From: DATFXM01 sp035315885
Lineage (GTDB): Bacteria; Acidobacteriota; Blastocatellia; UBA7656
Assembly (NCBI GenBank): GCA_035315885.1
Contig: DATFXM010000058.1
Span: forward strand, 62,001 to 126,000
DNA: 64,000 nt
Direction of reading: 5' to 3'
Shown: piece after piece, positions 34,312 through 42,569 of the stretch
Layout: every line of letters begins with the position of its first letter
How positions within the stretch are numbered: position 1 is the first letter of the stretch
Notes under the pieces: model-generated
What the model saw: only the letters and a program-made list of their open reading frames with translations
Told to the model about the DNA's origin: nothing
Database searches by the model: none
Translations under genes and position numbers: made by a program

Positions 34312-35547
34312 TCACCACGGGCTCTCGATCGATTGAGCCTGCCCGGTCAGAAGCTCCGCCCCTCCCTCAGTGATCACCATTATGTCCTCAAGGCGAACTC
34401 CGAACTCCCCGGGAATGTAGATCCCCGGTTCGTTGCTGAATGTCATGCCCGCCTCAAGCGGAGTCTTATTCCCGCGTACCAGGTACGTCCATTCGTGACC
34501 GTCCATCCCTATGCCGTGTCCCAGACGGTGTGTGAAATACTTGTACCCAGGTCCGAAGCCCGCGTCTTCAATAACCTTTCGAGCGGCGCGGTCCACTTCC
34601 TCACAGGCCACCCCCGGCCGCGCTGCCTTTAGCGCCGCCGCTTGAGCATGCTTCACTATGTCCCAAACCCGGCGTTGCTTATCGCCCGGTTTTCCAAACA
34701 CGGTCGTACGCGTGATGTCCGACTGATAACCCTCGATCGTCGAACCTCCGTCCATCAGTACTACATCTCCCTTCTTCAGCTTCTGAGGAGTGATGGTTCC
34801 GTGAGGCGACGCTGAATACTCCGCGAACAGGACAAGCGCGCCTCCGCGCGTACCCATTTGCTGATGTGCGCTCGCGATCTTGCCCGCAAGCTCATTATGA
34901 GTCATCCCCTCTCGAAGCGATTGCGCAGACAGCTCATAAGACTTCAACGTGATTTGATTCGCCAGACGCATCAGCTCAATTTCGTGAGCCGACTTCACCC
35001 GACGGCAACGAGCAGTGACCGCATCGGCGCTTGTCAGTTTCAGCGAAGGAGCTGCCTTGGCAACCCCGTCCGAAAACACAAAGCGCACGGTCTCCTCGAT
35101 CCCCAACACGCCTGTAGCAATTCCGCGATCCTTCAAAGCAGCAGCCACCAGACGATACGGGCTCTCGTCTTCTTCCCACGTCCTGATGTCTGAACCGAAC
35201 TTTATCTGTTCAAGCGCGCGGCCCTTCTCAAACGCGGGCACTACCCAGACCGGCTCACCCTTGTGCGGAAAGACCAGCGCAAACATCCGTTCGCTCAGCC
35301 CCCACTGCGTCCCGGTGAAATAAGACATGCTCGAGCCACCGGTCAGCAGCACCCCACTGATTCCCGCATCTTTCATGTATTTGCGGGCTGTCTCCTGGCG
35401 CTCGAGGTACTCTTCTCTGGTAATGGGCTTGGCCTGCTTTGCATTCGGCAGTCCCGCTGCGTCCTGATCGGCGGCCTTGACCCTTGTTCCGAGCGTTAGA
35501 GCAACAGTAGAAATCGAGCCAATCTTCAGGAAGTCTCTTCGTTCCAT
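34312..35547 (-). CDS. Tat-exported M24 family Xaa-Pro peptidase
   Basis: A 411-residue metallopeptidase of the pita-bread fold cleaving Xaa-Pro peptides. The start at 35547 (AAAGG upstream) gives MERRDFLKIGSISTVALTLG, a twin-arginine signal, preferred over a Met 7 codons earlier. Metal ligands are in place: MDGGSTIEGYQSDITRTT (two Asp), HRLGHGIGMDGHE (His), SNEPGIYIPGEFGVRLED (two Glu). The Tat signal implies folding and metal loading in the cytoplasm before export. Neighbouring genes on the same strand are also secreted peptide-handling proteins. Confidence 0.9.
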   Translation of the reverse strand: MERRDFLKIGSISTVALTLGTRVKAADQDAAGLPNAKQAKPITREEYLERQETARKYMKDAGISGVLLTGGSSMSYFTGTQWGLSERMFALVFPHKGEPVWVVPAFEKGRALEQIKFGSDIRTWEEDESPYRLVAAALKDRGIATGVLGIEETVRFVFSDGVAKAAPSLKLTSADAVTARCRRVKSAHEIELMRLANQITLKSYELSAQSLREGMTHNELAGKIASAHQQMGTRGGALVLFAEYSASPHGTITPQKLKKGDVVLMDGGSTIEGYQSDITRTTVFGKPGDKQRRVWDIVKHAQAAALKAARPGVACEEVDRAARKVIEDAGFGPGYKYFTHRLGHGIGMDGHEWTYLVRGNKTPLEAGMTFSNEPGIYIPGEFGVRLEDIMVITEGGAELLTGQAQSIESPW

Positions 35548-35605
35548 TGTGCGTACCTTTGGGCGCACTCATCCTCAAGATCGAGAGTCGTGTGCGCGCG
35601 GCCTC

Positions 35606-37303
35606 CTATCTTGACGCAGTTTGTTTGAAGAATTCGCGAGCTTCATTCGGCTCGGGTAAGCCTGCGTCCGCTTCGCTCCACTGTGCGGCGAATTTCTTGT
35701 AAAGGTCCGACGCGGACGCCGTATTACCGCTGGCGGCCGCTGCTCGCGCGCCGCCAATCAGTGATCGTGCTCGATTGGGTTGTCGGAGAAGCGACGTGGA
35801 AAAGGCTTCGAAGGCCTCTTTTGGGCGCCCGGCCTTCAGGAGGATTTCCCCTAACAACTCGTGCGAAGGTTTGATCAGCGGAGGCGGTCCGGACGGCGAG
35901 CCCATATCCTCCTCGAGGGCCGCAGCCTTCTTCATGGTCGCGATCGCCTCGTCGTAGTTCCCTTGTGAGGCAGCTAGAGTCGCTTCGATCTCATACAAAC
36001 GAATTGACGTCGCGCGCGCAGGATTGCTCGCGCCTCCCAAAGTCGTGTTGCCGACTCCGCCGGCTCTGAAGAACGCCATCGAGGCCTGCGCGTCCGGCCC
36101 TCCGGTCATCGCGGCGGAGAGGCCACGCACGAAGACCGGAAGCACCTGAGCAGCCTGGCTCTGTCTCACGGTGGACGTTTGACCTCCCGCCGGCGCCGCA
36201 GTCATCGACGCGTGGTGATCGGCCGCCGCTTCAGTTGCTCCAGAACCCCGCGGGAGCAGCTTGTCTACGAGCTGCCAGTTCCCCGTCTCCACGATGTAAG
36301 CAGCCGCCATGTTTGCCCAGCTATTCGCGTAGTAGTTCGGCCTCAGCTTGTCGTCCGACTTTGAAGTGGCCATCGCGGTGCGCATCACGTCGAGCAGCTC
36401 GGCCGCCTTCGTGTATTTTCCCTGCTGGCAGTAGACGTACAGGAGCCAATGCAGGCTGTGATAGTCGCGCAGGCTGATGGGCAGGCCCTTTCTGCGAACC
36501 CACTCGTCGGAGGTCGCCCAGGACGACTCGTTCGAACGTGCCGCCTCAGGCCACATGCCAAGTTGAAGAAAAATGTGTGACGGCATATGCCGCGCGTGAT
36601 GCGCCTCCGGTGCGATCTCCGCGTAACGATACGCCGCGGGAAGCGCGAGTATTGCGTGCTCGGGGTCGTCAAACGAGTGAATGATGTAGTGTGCGGCACC
36701 AGGATGGTTGGGATTCTTTCGATAGACTTCGAGCGCGATGGCGCCTGCCAGGGCCTGTCGCCGGTAGCCTTTGTCCTCCGGTCTGACGGTTCCCAACAAG
36801 GACAGCGCGTAAAAGGACGCTACCTCGAGATCGTCGGGAGCGTCCCGATACATTTTTTCCATGGCGCTGCAGTAGGCCTTGTCGCGCGTCAGCTTGTCTC
36901 CTTCGCCGTAAAGCAGCTTCACCGCATTCAGGAACCCGCGTTCCTTGTCGGTCAGCGACTGAACATTCTTGATCTTGGCCACCGCCTGTTTTCCAGCGTC
37001 GTATTGCTGCTCAGCCCATAACGGATGGTTGTAGCTCATCGCCTCGCCCCAGTAGCCCATCATGAAATCGGGATCGAGCTTGGTGGCCTGTTGAAAGGCT
37101 TCGAGTGCCTCTTCAAACCAGAACGAGTGAAGGGCGGCAACGCCTCTTATGAAGTACGGCTGTACGCGCTCGGAGCCGGAATTGGGAAAGACCACATTGC
37201 CGAGCTGGGACTTGTGGTCAGCGGCGCTGCGAGTCTGTGCCACATTCGCGACCGAACCCGCGAGCAACGATATAACGATGAGCAGCGATGTTCGTTTCAT
37301 CAT
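35606..37303 (-). CDS. Secreted TPR-repeat protein
   Basis: A 565-residue protein with signal peptide (SLLIVISLLAGSVANVAQ). Helical repeats of TPR type are visible near 55-90 (FWFEEALEAFQQATKLDPDFMMGYWGEA), around 290-310 (QGKYTKAAELLDVMRTAMA) and 440-540 (GNYDEAIATMKKAAALEEDMG, AGRPKEAFEAFSTSLLRQPNRARSLIGGARAAA). HHARHMPSHIFLQLGMWPEAARSNE is a conserved tract of this acidobacterial family. It has no enzyme motif I can name. It probably acts as a periplasmic scaffold. The 11-unit heptamer array lies directly upstream of its start, in the position of its promoter. Confidence 0.78.
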   Translation of the reverse strand: MMKRTSLLIVISLLAGSVANVAQTRSAADHKSQLGNVVFPNSGSERVQPYFIRGVAALHSFWFEEALEAFQQATKLDPDFMMGYWGEAMSYNHPLWAEQQYDAGKQAVAKIKNVQSLTDKERGFLNAVKLLYGEGDKLTRDKAYCSAMEKMYRDAPDDLEVASFYALSLLGTVRPEDKGYRRQALAGAIALEVYRKNPNHPGAAHYIIHSFDDPEHAILALPAAYRYAEIAPEAHHARHMPSHIFLQLGMWPEAARSNESSWATSDEWVRRKGLPISLRDYHSLHWLLYVYCQQGKYTKAAELLDVMRTAMATSKSDDKLRPNYYANSWANMAAAYIVETGNWQLVDKLLPRGSGATEAAADHHASMTAAPAGGQTSTVRQSQAAQVLPVFVRGLSAAMTGGPDAQASMAFFRAGGVGNTTLGGASNPARATSIRLYEIEATLAASQGNYDEAIATMKKAAALEEDMGSPSGPPPLIKPSHELLGEILLKAGRPKEAFEAFSTSLLRQPNRARSLIGGARAAAASGNTASASDLYKKFAAQWSEADAGLPEPNEAREFFKQTASR

Positions 37304-37317
37304 ACCCCCACGCGGAA

Positions 37318-37495
37318 GTGCTGAGTGCTGAGTTCGGAGTGCTGAGTGCTGAGTTCGGAGTGCTGAGTTCGGAGTGCTGAGTGCTGAGTGCTGAGTTCAA
37401 CCCCGAAGGGGTTGGCGTCACCATTCGCAAAAGGCATTCCGTCGAGGATCACGTTACCTCTAGATGGCCGAACTCAGCACTCAGCACTCAGCACT
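37318..37495. repeat. Inverted heptamer element, GTGCTGA/GTTCGGA type
   Basis: Left arm 37318-37394 is 11 in-register 7-bp units alternating GTGCTGA and GTTCGGA; right arm 37468-37495 is four units of CAGCACT type, including CCGAACT. The core starts with the small hairpin CAACCCC-GAA-GGGGTTG (37398-37414). It fills the space between the two minus-strand genes. Confidence 0.95.
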
Positions 37496-37499
37496 CGTG

Positions 37500-39014
37500 T
37501 CAGAAGTCTTTCTTCCTTGTGAACACTATATCTTTGACACTTGGTTCGAGACCTATCGCGACGCGATCAATCTCTCCTGCCTTGTTCGTCAGGAACGTGA
37601 CCTTCTGGCCGTCCAGCCCGTTCACCGCATCCGCTTCGAAGATATCATAGTGATAGTGCTTCAGCGGCGCCCACAGACCATGCAGGTTCATAGTCAATTG
37701 CTCGCCCTGCAACGCGATGTTCACCACCCCATAGGCCGGATGCTCATATTGCCCGGCGTAGTCCTTGATAGGATGCGACGTTTGCGTGCCCTGCTTCTTC
37801 GCCGAATCGGACGCTGCCTTCTGCTTTGCCTGCGCTTCCTTAGATCTGGCAGCAGCATCCTTCGCTCGTTGTGCCCACGGAGCCGGAACCGCCCCAAGCA
37901 ACCGGTCAGCTACATCATTGGCAATCACACCCGACGCTCCCGACGCTGAGTTCGTCAGAATCACTATACCCGCTTTGTCCCTGGGGAGCAGCCTTACCTG
38001 CGATATAAAGCCATCAATACCGCCGCTGTGCGCGAGCAAAAGGTGACCGCGAAACGAGGTGACTCCCCACCCCATCCCGTAGCTCGAATAGAAATCCTCG
38101 TCGTACCTCAACTCGCCGCCCGCCACGATCTGCGGCGTTTGGGTTTCTTTCAGGGCGGCCTCGGGAACGACCTGCTTACCGTCGAACTTCCCATTCGACA
38201 GTTGCATCATGATCCAGTTGGACATCTCGTTCACGCTCGAGTTTATTGACCCCGCCGGTCCAATCGCATCGATGTTCCTGAACGGAATCCGCTTTATCTC
38301 ACCTTTGATCTCGTCGTAAGGGACCGCAAAATCCTCGGCCTTCTGTGAATCATTGACCGAGAAGTTCGTGTTCTTCATTCCGAGCGCATCCAGAATTCGC
38401 GTTCGCACAAACTGTTCCCACGTTGAACCCGATGCTCTTTCGACCAAAAGTCCGGCCGTCATAAACATAAGATTGTTGTACTGGAACTTTGCGTGAAGCT
38501 GTCTGCTTGGTTCCAGGTAGCGAAGCCGTTCGTAGAGTTCCTTGCGGCTCACTGGCGAACCGTACCAGACCAGATCGTGACGCGGCAGACCCGATTGATG
38601 GGTCACCAGATCCCTCGGAGAAAGGTGCGCCGTAGCATATTCGTCATACAGCATGAAGTCGGGCATGTATTGCCGAACCGGCTTATCCCATTCGATCTTT
38701 TTTTCGTCCACGAGTATTCCGAGTGCCGCAGCGGTGAAGGCCTTCGAGCACGAACCGATCGCGAAGAGAGTATCGGGAGTGACCCGAAGCCCCTTCTCGA
38801 CGTCCCGGTATCCGAAACCTTTCGCGTATATCACCTTGCCATCCTTCACCACAGCGATGGCAAGGCCGGGCACCTTCAATTCTTTCATTACCTGCTCGAC
38901 GAAGTTGTCAAAGCCCTCGAAGTTTGGCGGCCCCGCGACCTGACCACTAATCCTGAGCGGTACCACCAGGCTGGCGATCAACAGCAACGAAGCAAGAAAC
39001 GATCGTCTGTGCAT
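37500..39014 (-). CDS. Class C beta-lactamase-like serine hydrolase with DUF3471
   Basis: A 504-residue secreted protein (signal RRSFLASLLLIASLVVPL) of the serine beta-lactamase/penicillin-binding fold. SCSK (88-91) is the nucleophile motif SxxK, YNN near 180 is the YxN motif, and HSGGIDG is the third box. A DUF3471 beta domain (about 410-504) follows an Ala/Lys-rich linker. Such proteins include D-aminopeptidases and esterases; beta-lactamase activity should not be assumed. AGGAGAGG precedes the ATG. A close paralogue lies 5 kb away at 43980-45791, so the two flank the RpiR-S9-M19 genes. Confidence 0.88.
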   Translation of the reverse strand: MHRRSFLASLLLIASLVVPLRISGQVAGPPNFEGFDNFVEQVMKELKVPGLAIAVVKDGKVIYAKGFGYRDVEKGLRVTPDTLFAIGSCSKAFTAAALGILVDEKKIEWDKPVRQYMPDFMLYDEYATAHLSPRDLVTHQSGLPRHDLVWYGSPVSRKELYERLRYLEPSRQLHAKFQYNNLMFMTAGLLVERASGSTWEQFVRTRILDALGMKNTNFSVNDSQKAEDFAVPYDEIKGEIKRIPFRNIDAIGPAGSINSSVNEMSNWIMMQLSNGKFDGKQVVPEAALKETQTPQIVAGGELRYDEDFYSSYGMGWGVTSFRGHLLLAHSGGIDGFISQVRLLPRDKAGIVILTNSASGASGVIANDVADRLLGAVPAPWAQRAKDAAARSKEAQAKQKAASDSAKKQGTQTSHPIKDYAGQYEHPAYGVVNIALQGEQLTMNLHGLWAPLKHYHYDIFEADAVNGLDGQKVTFLTNKAGEIDRVAIGLEPSVKDIVFTRKKDF

Positions 39015-39156
39015 AGACCTCTCCTGAAGGACGTTCTGATACTTTGAGGAAGCGAGCTTAACGCAAATGCGTAAAGTCGCAAAGCGCCGAAGGCAAACAG
39101 ATCATTACAACGTGCGCAGGTTGTGGCCGACCTTGCGACTTAGATGTGACTCGGTT

Positions 39157-40125
39157 TCAACCACGGGGCTTCCTGGTCTGCTCATGATACCAGCGTGCGC
39201 CCGAGCCGTACTCCCGCTCGCTTTGTCTCAACAGCGCGAGCGATCGTTTAGGCTGGACGTGAGCGCAGGCCACGAGCACCGCATTCAACAGCGCCATTGG
39301 CGCTACGTACGAGCCAGTTATTGACGGGCTGGCGATCGACACCACCAGATAGTTGTCGCAATGAGCGGCCAGCGGTGTCGTGTCGCTATCGGTGATTGCG
39401 AAGGTTGGTACTGATTGGGACCGCGCTCTCAACACCGAGTCAACTGTTTCTCGCAGACACCGCCCGAAGCTGATTGCGATCAACAGGTCCTTCTCGTTGA
39501 GCACTCTGATTCGATGTTGCAGGTTGCCTGCGCTGCCGATCGGCGCTTCGGCGTGATAACCGAGAGGGGTCAGCCCGTAAGCAAGGAACCACGCAAGCGA
39601 CGCGGCCAGATCGACTCCGACTACAACTATTCGACGCGAGCGGTGAATCTGACGGGCCAGACCGGTGACCTTTTCGACATCGAGTGTCGAGCGCAACCCG
39701 TTCAAATTGTCGGTCTCCGATTCGACACAGTGCCGCACCTGATCGGCTAGACTCAGCTTCTGGCGTGTGGTCGCGCGCATCACCGCGTACGGTGTGATCC
39801 GGGTGACGAAGTGCCGGCGAAGATCCGCGGCAAAGTCCGCAAATTTTTTATAGCCAAGCGCCTGAATTGTCCTGACGATGGTTGCTGCGTCGACATCGTA
39901 GCGGCGCGCCATCTCTCGAGAAGAGAGGAAGAAGGTTTCCTCCGGAGCATCCAGTATCGAACGAACAAGCTCTCGCCGGCGTCTATTGAGCCGGCTCTGA
40001 GCCTGCGCGAATCTGATCTCGAGAGGCAATGGACCAGTGCTTTTGCCGTTTGCCTCGCGAATTCTCTTTTCCCGTGTAGCCATGGTTGGTATAGCGAACT
40101 CGGCGGTTAATGAGATGCCTGCCAC
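39157..40125 (-). CDS. RpiR/MurR family transcriptional regulator
   Basis: A 322-residue regulator with an N-terminal HTH_6 domain (residues 45-115: FFLSSREMARRYDVDAATIVRTIQALGYKKF) and a C-terminal SIS sugar-phosphate-binding domain (about 160-300: RRIVVVGVDLAASLAWFLAYGL, LIAISFGRCLRETVDSV). Ligands in this family are sugar phosphates such as MurNAc-6-phosphate. A second start at 40083 (MATREKRI) is possible. It is divergent from the S9 peptidase gene and probably controls that gene and its own transcription. Because many neighbours act on peptides or cell-wall-like substrates, a muropeptide-related signal is a reasonable but unproven idea. Confidence 0.88.
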   Translation of the reverse strand: MAGISLTAEFAIPTMATREKRIREANGKSTGPLPLEIRFAQAQSRLNRRRRELVRSILDAPEETFFLSSREMARRYDVDAATIVRTIQALGYKKFADFAADLRRHFVTRITPYAVMRATTRQKLSLADQVRHCVESETDNLNGLRSTLDVEKVTGLARQIHRSRRIVVVGVDLAASLAWFLAYGLTPLGYHAEAPIGSAGNLQHRIRVLNEKDLLIAISFGRCLRETVDSVLRARSQSVPTFAITDSDTTPLAAHCDNYLVVSIASPSITGSYVAPMALLNAVLVACAHVQPKRSLALLRQSEREYGSGARWYHEQTRKPRG

Positions 40126-40192
40126 ATAACCGGCTGCGAGGCGAACCTTAACACACCGTCACCGGAGCTTCAACAAAACCGTGCAACAGTCA

Positions 40193-40221
40193 TTGCGCTT
40201 CAGGGAGGTTGTGTATAGAAT
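40193..40221 (+). promoter_or_regulatory. Candidate promoter of the S9 peptidase gene
   Basis: TTGCGC (40193-40198), 17-bp spacer, TAGAAT (40216-40221). The predicted leader is about 135 nt and contains part of a heptamer element. The -35 is poor (three of six), so activation by a regulator may be needed. Confidence 0.35.
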
Positions 40222-40272
40222 CTGCACCGCTTATTGCAGAAGAGTTCAAAGTTTCAACCACGGGATTCAAGC

Positions 40273-40333
40273 GCAGAGTGCCTGAGTGCTTAGTTCTGGG
40301 CCACAACCCGAAGGGGGATTGTTGCTCAGGGCT
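40273..40333. repeat. Short inverted heptamer-like element in the S9 leader
   Basis: AGAGTGC, CTGAGTG, CTTAGTT on the left and GCTCAGGGCTC on the right around CACAACCCGAAGGGGGATTG, a version of the AACCCCGAAGGGGTT core. Decayed but recognisable. Confidence 0.55.
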
Positions 40334-40364
40334 CGGTAGCCAGCCGCCACTTCAGGAGGCCAAC

Positions 40365-42446
40365 ATGCGACATCGTATCGCCAGTTTGATTTCACTCCTT
40401 ATCGCGCTTCTGGTTTGCGCAACAGCTTCCTATGCCCAGACAAAGTCGGGCGGGCTGTCGGCAATGGATGTCTTCAATCTGGAAGCGGCCGGGGATCCCC
40501 AGATATCGCCTGACGGGACTCGTGTGGTCTACGTGCGGCAGTTCGCCGACCTGATGTCGGACCGTCGATGTTCAAACCTGTGGATCATAAATTTCGACGG
40601 CACTAACAACCGTCCGCTCACCACCGGCAACTATGGCGATTCCCAGCCTCGATGGTCCTCGGACGGCACCCGCATCATTTATGTGTCCGACCGAGACGGC
40701 ACTCCTCAAATCTATTGCCGATGGATGGACACGGGTCAGACTGCCAGGATTACAAATCTGCAGTCGCCGCCGAGCGGCATTGGATGGTCGCCCGACGGCA
40801 AATGGGTTTCCTTTACGTCGCTGGTCCCTTCGGCCGGACCGCACGTTGGTCCGCTTCCGTCGGCGCCTCCTGGCGCGAAGTGGGCAGATCCCCCGGTAGT
40901 CGTGGACAAGCTGGTCTATCGTTTCAACGGCGCCGGCTATCTCAAACCAGGCTTCTACCATGTCTTCGTGGTCTCGTCGGAGGGCGGTACACCTCGTCAG
41001 ATAACAAACGGCGACATCCCGCACGGCGGCCCGGGCCTGAGGGCGAGCGATGCGGTATGGACGCCCGATAGCAAGTACCTGCTCGTATCCACGAACCGCC
41101 GTCCCGACTACGAGTACGAGCCGTTGGATTCGGAGGTCTACGAGTTTTCAGTGGCCGACGGCACGGTTCGCGCATTGACGGACCGCCGCGGGCCGGACGG
41201 ATCTCCAACGGTTTCACCCGACGGCAAGCTGATCGCTTACACCGGATTCGACGACAAATATCAGGGGTATCAAATAACCCGACTCTACGTGATGAACCGC
41301 GACGGCAGCGGCTCGCATCTGATCTCGGGCAGTTTCGATCGCGATGTTGGCTCGCCTCAATGGGCTCCAGACGGCAGCGGAATCTACTTCGTCTACGATG
41401 ATCAGGGGGACACCAAACTCGGCTTCTATTCACTGGACGGCGCGATGAAGACTCTCGCGCGGAATATCGGAAGCGGGTTCAGCGCCTATGGCGCTGGCGC
41501 TTCGGTGTCGATTGCTCGCGGCGGGAACTTTGCAACCACGACTTCGCGAACCGACCTGCCGGGGGACATCGCTGTCGGATCGATTTCAAATCCGTCCCTC
41601 AAAGCGATCACCTCAGTAAACGCCGACTTATTTGCAAGCAGGAAGCTCGGGGCGGTTGAAGAGATCTGGTACACGTCGTCGATCGACGGCCGCAAGGTCG
41701 AAGGCTGGATCATCAAGCCACCGGACTTCGACCCTTCGAAGAAGTACCCGCTGATCCTCGAGATTCATGGGGGGCCGTTTGCGGACTATGGAGACCGATT
41801 CGACTTCGAGAAACAGGTGATGGCGGCTCGCGGGTACGTTGTTTTGTATACCAACCCTCGTGGCAGCACGAGCTATGGTGGCGAGTTTGGAAATCTGATT
41901 CATCACAAGTACCCGGGAGATGACTTCTATGACTTGAACTCGGGAGTGGATGCGGTGATTTCCAAAGGCTACATCGACACCGACAACCTGTACGTCACAG
42001 GGGGAAGCGGCGGTGGAGTGCTGACCTGCTGGACGATCGGGCACACAACGAGGTTCCGCGCGGCAGTGCCGGTTTATCCAGTCATCAACTGGTACAGCTT
42101 CAACCTGACCGCAGACATTTCCGCTTTCGTGACGAAGTACTGGTTTCCTGGCATGCCGTGGGACAACGTAGAGCACTATGAGAAGCGTTCACTGTTGTCG
42201 GTGGTGAAGAACGTCAAGACTCCGACGATGGTAATGACCGGTGAAGAAGACTACCGGACGCCGATATCGGAGTCTGAGCAGTACTACACCGCGCTAAAGC
42301 TCTTGAAGATCGAAACGGTACTTGTGCGAGTGCCTGGCGAGCCGCACGGTATAAGCCGGCGTCCGAGCCACCACGCTGAGAAAATCTCGCTAATCCTGAA
42401 CTGGTTCGACCTGCACCGCGCGACCCGCGGCGCTGCGGGTAGGTGA
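40365..42446 (+). CDS. Secreted S9 family peptidase (acylaminoacyl-peptidase-like)
   Basis: 693 residues starting at ATG 40365 with AGGAGG five bases upstream; signal peptide ASLISLLIALLVCATASYAQ. Residues 30-400 hold PD40/WD40-like blades (PQISPDGTRVVYVRQ, PRWSSDGTRIIYVSDRDG, PTVSPDGKLIAYTG), a lid propeller. The C-terminal alpha/beta hydrolase has nucleophile GGSGGG, Asp in MTGEEDYRTP and His in VPGEPHGISRRP. It removes short peptides from oligopeptides in the periplasm. It is divergent from rpiR and followed by M19 and serine hydrolase genes in the same direction. Confidence 0.92.
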   Translation: MRHRIASLISLLIALLVCATASYAQTKSGGLSAMDVFNLEAAGDPQISPDGTRVVYVRQFADLMSDRRCSNLWIINFDGTNNRPLTTGNYGDSQPRWSSDGTRIIYVSDRDGTPQIYCRWMDTGQTARITNLQSPPSGIGWSPDGKWVSFTSLVPSAGPHVGPLPSAPPGAKWADPPVVVDKLVYRFNGAGYLKPGFYHVFVVSSEGGTPRQITNGDIPHGGPGLRASDAVWTPDSKYLLVSTNRRPDYEYEPLDSEVYEFSVADGTVRALTDRRGPDGSPTVSPDGKLIAYTGFDDKYQGYQITRLYVMNRDGSGSHLISGSFDRDVGSPQWAPDGSGIYFVYDDQGDTKLGFYSLDGAMKTLARNIGSGFSAYGAGASVSIARGGNFATTTSRTDLPGDIAVGSISNPSLKAITSVNADLFASRKLGAVEEIWYTSSIDGRKVEGWIIKPPDFDPSKKYPLILEIHGGPFADYGDRFDFEKQVMAARGYVVLYTNPRGSTSYGGEFGNLIHHKYPGDDFYDLNSGVDAVISKGYIDTDNLYVTGGSGGGVLTCWTIGHTTRFRAAVPVYPVINWYSFNLTADISAFVTKYWFPGMPWDNVEHYEKRSLLSVVKNVKTPTMVMTGEEDYRTPISESEQYYTALKLLKIETVLVRVPGEPHGISRRPSHHAEKISLILNWFDLHRATRGAAGR

Positions 42447-42540
42447 GCAGGAGGCGAAGGGGCGAAACGGCGAAAGGGCGACGCGCGGAGGAGGGAGGAG
42501 AGATGAGGGGATGAAGGGATGAGGAGATGAGGGGAGAGAG
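42443..42540. repeat. GA-rich octamer array (GATGAGGG units)
   Basis: After GGCGAAGG/GGCGAAAC words, four 8-bp units GATGAGGG, GATGAAGG, GATGAGGA, GATGAGGG run from 42507. It begins at the S9 stop codon. No matching CT-rich right arm is found; instead a CAGCACT-type heptamer arm lies 110 bp on. Confidence 0.8.
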
Positions 42541-42569
42541 ACGCGGTGAGCTGTTTAAGGGATATTCGA

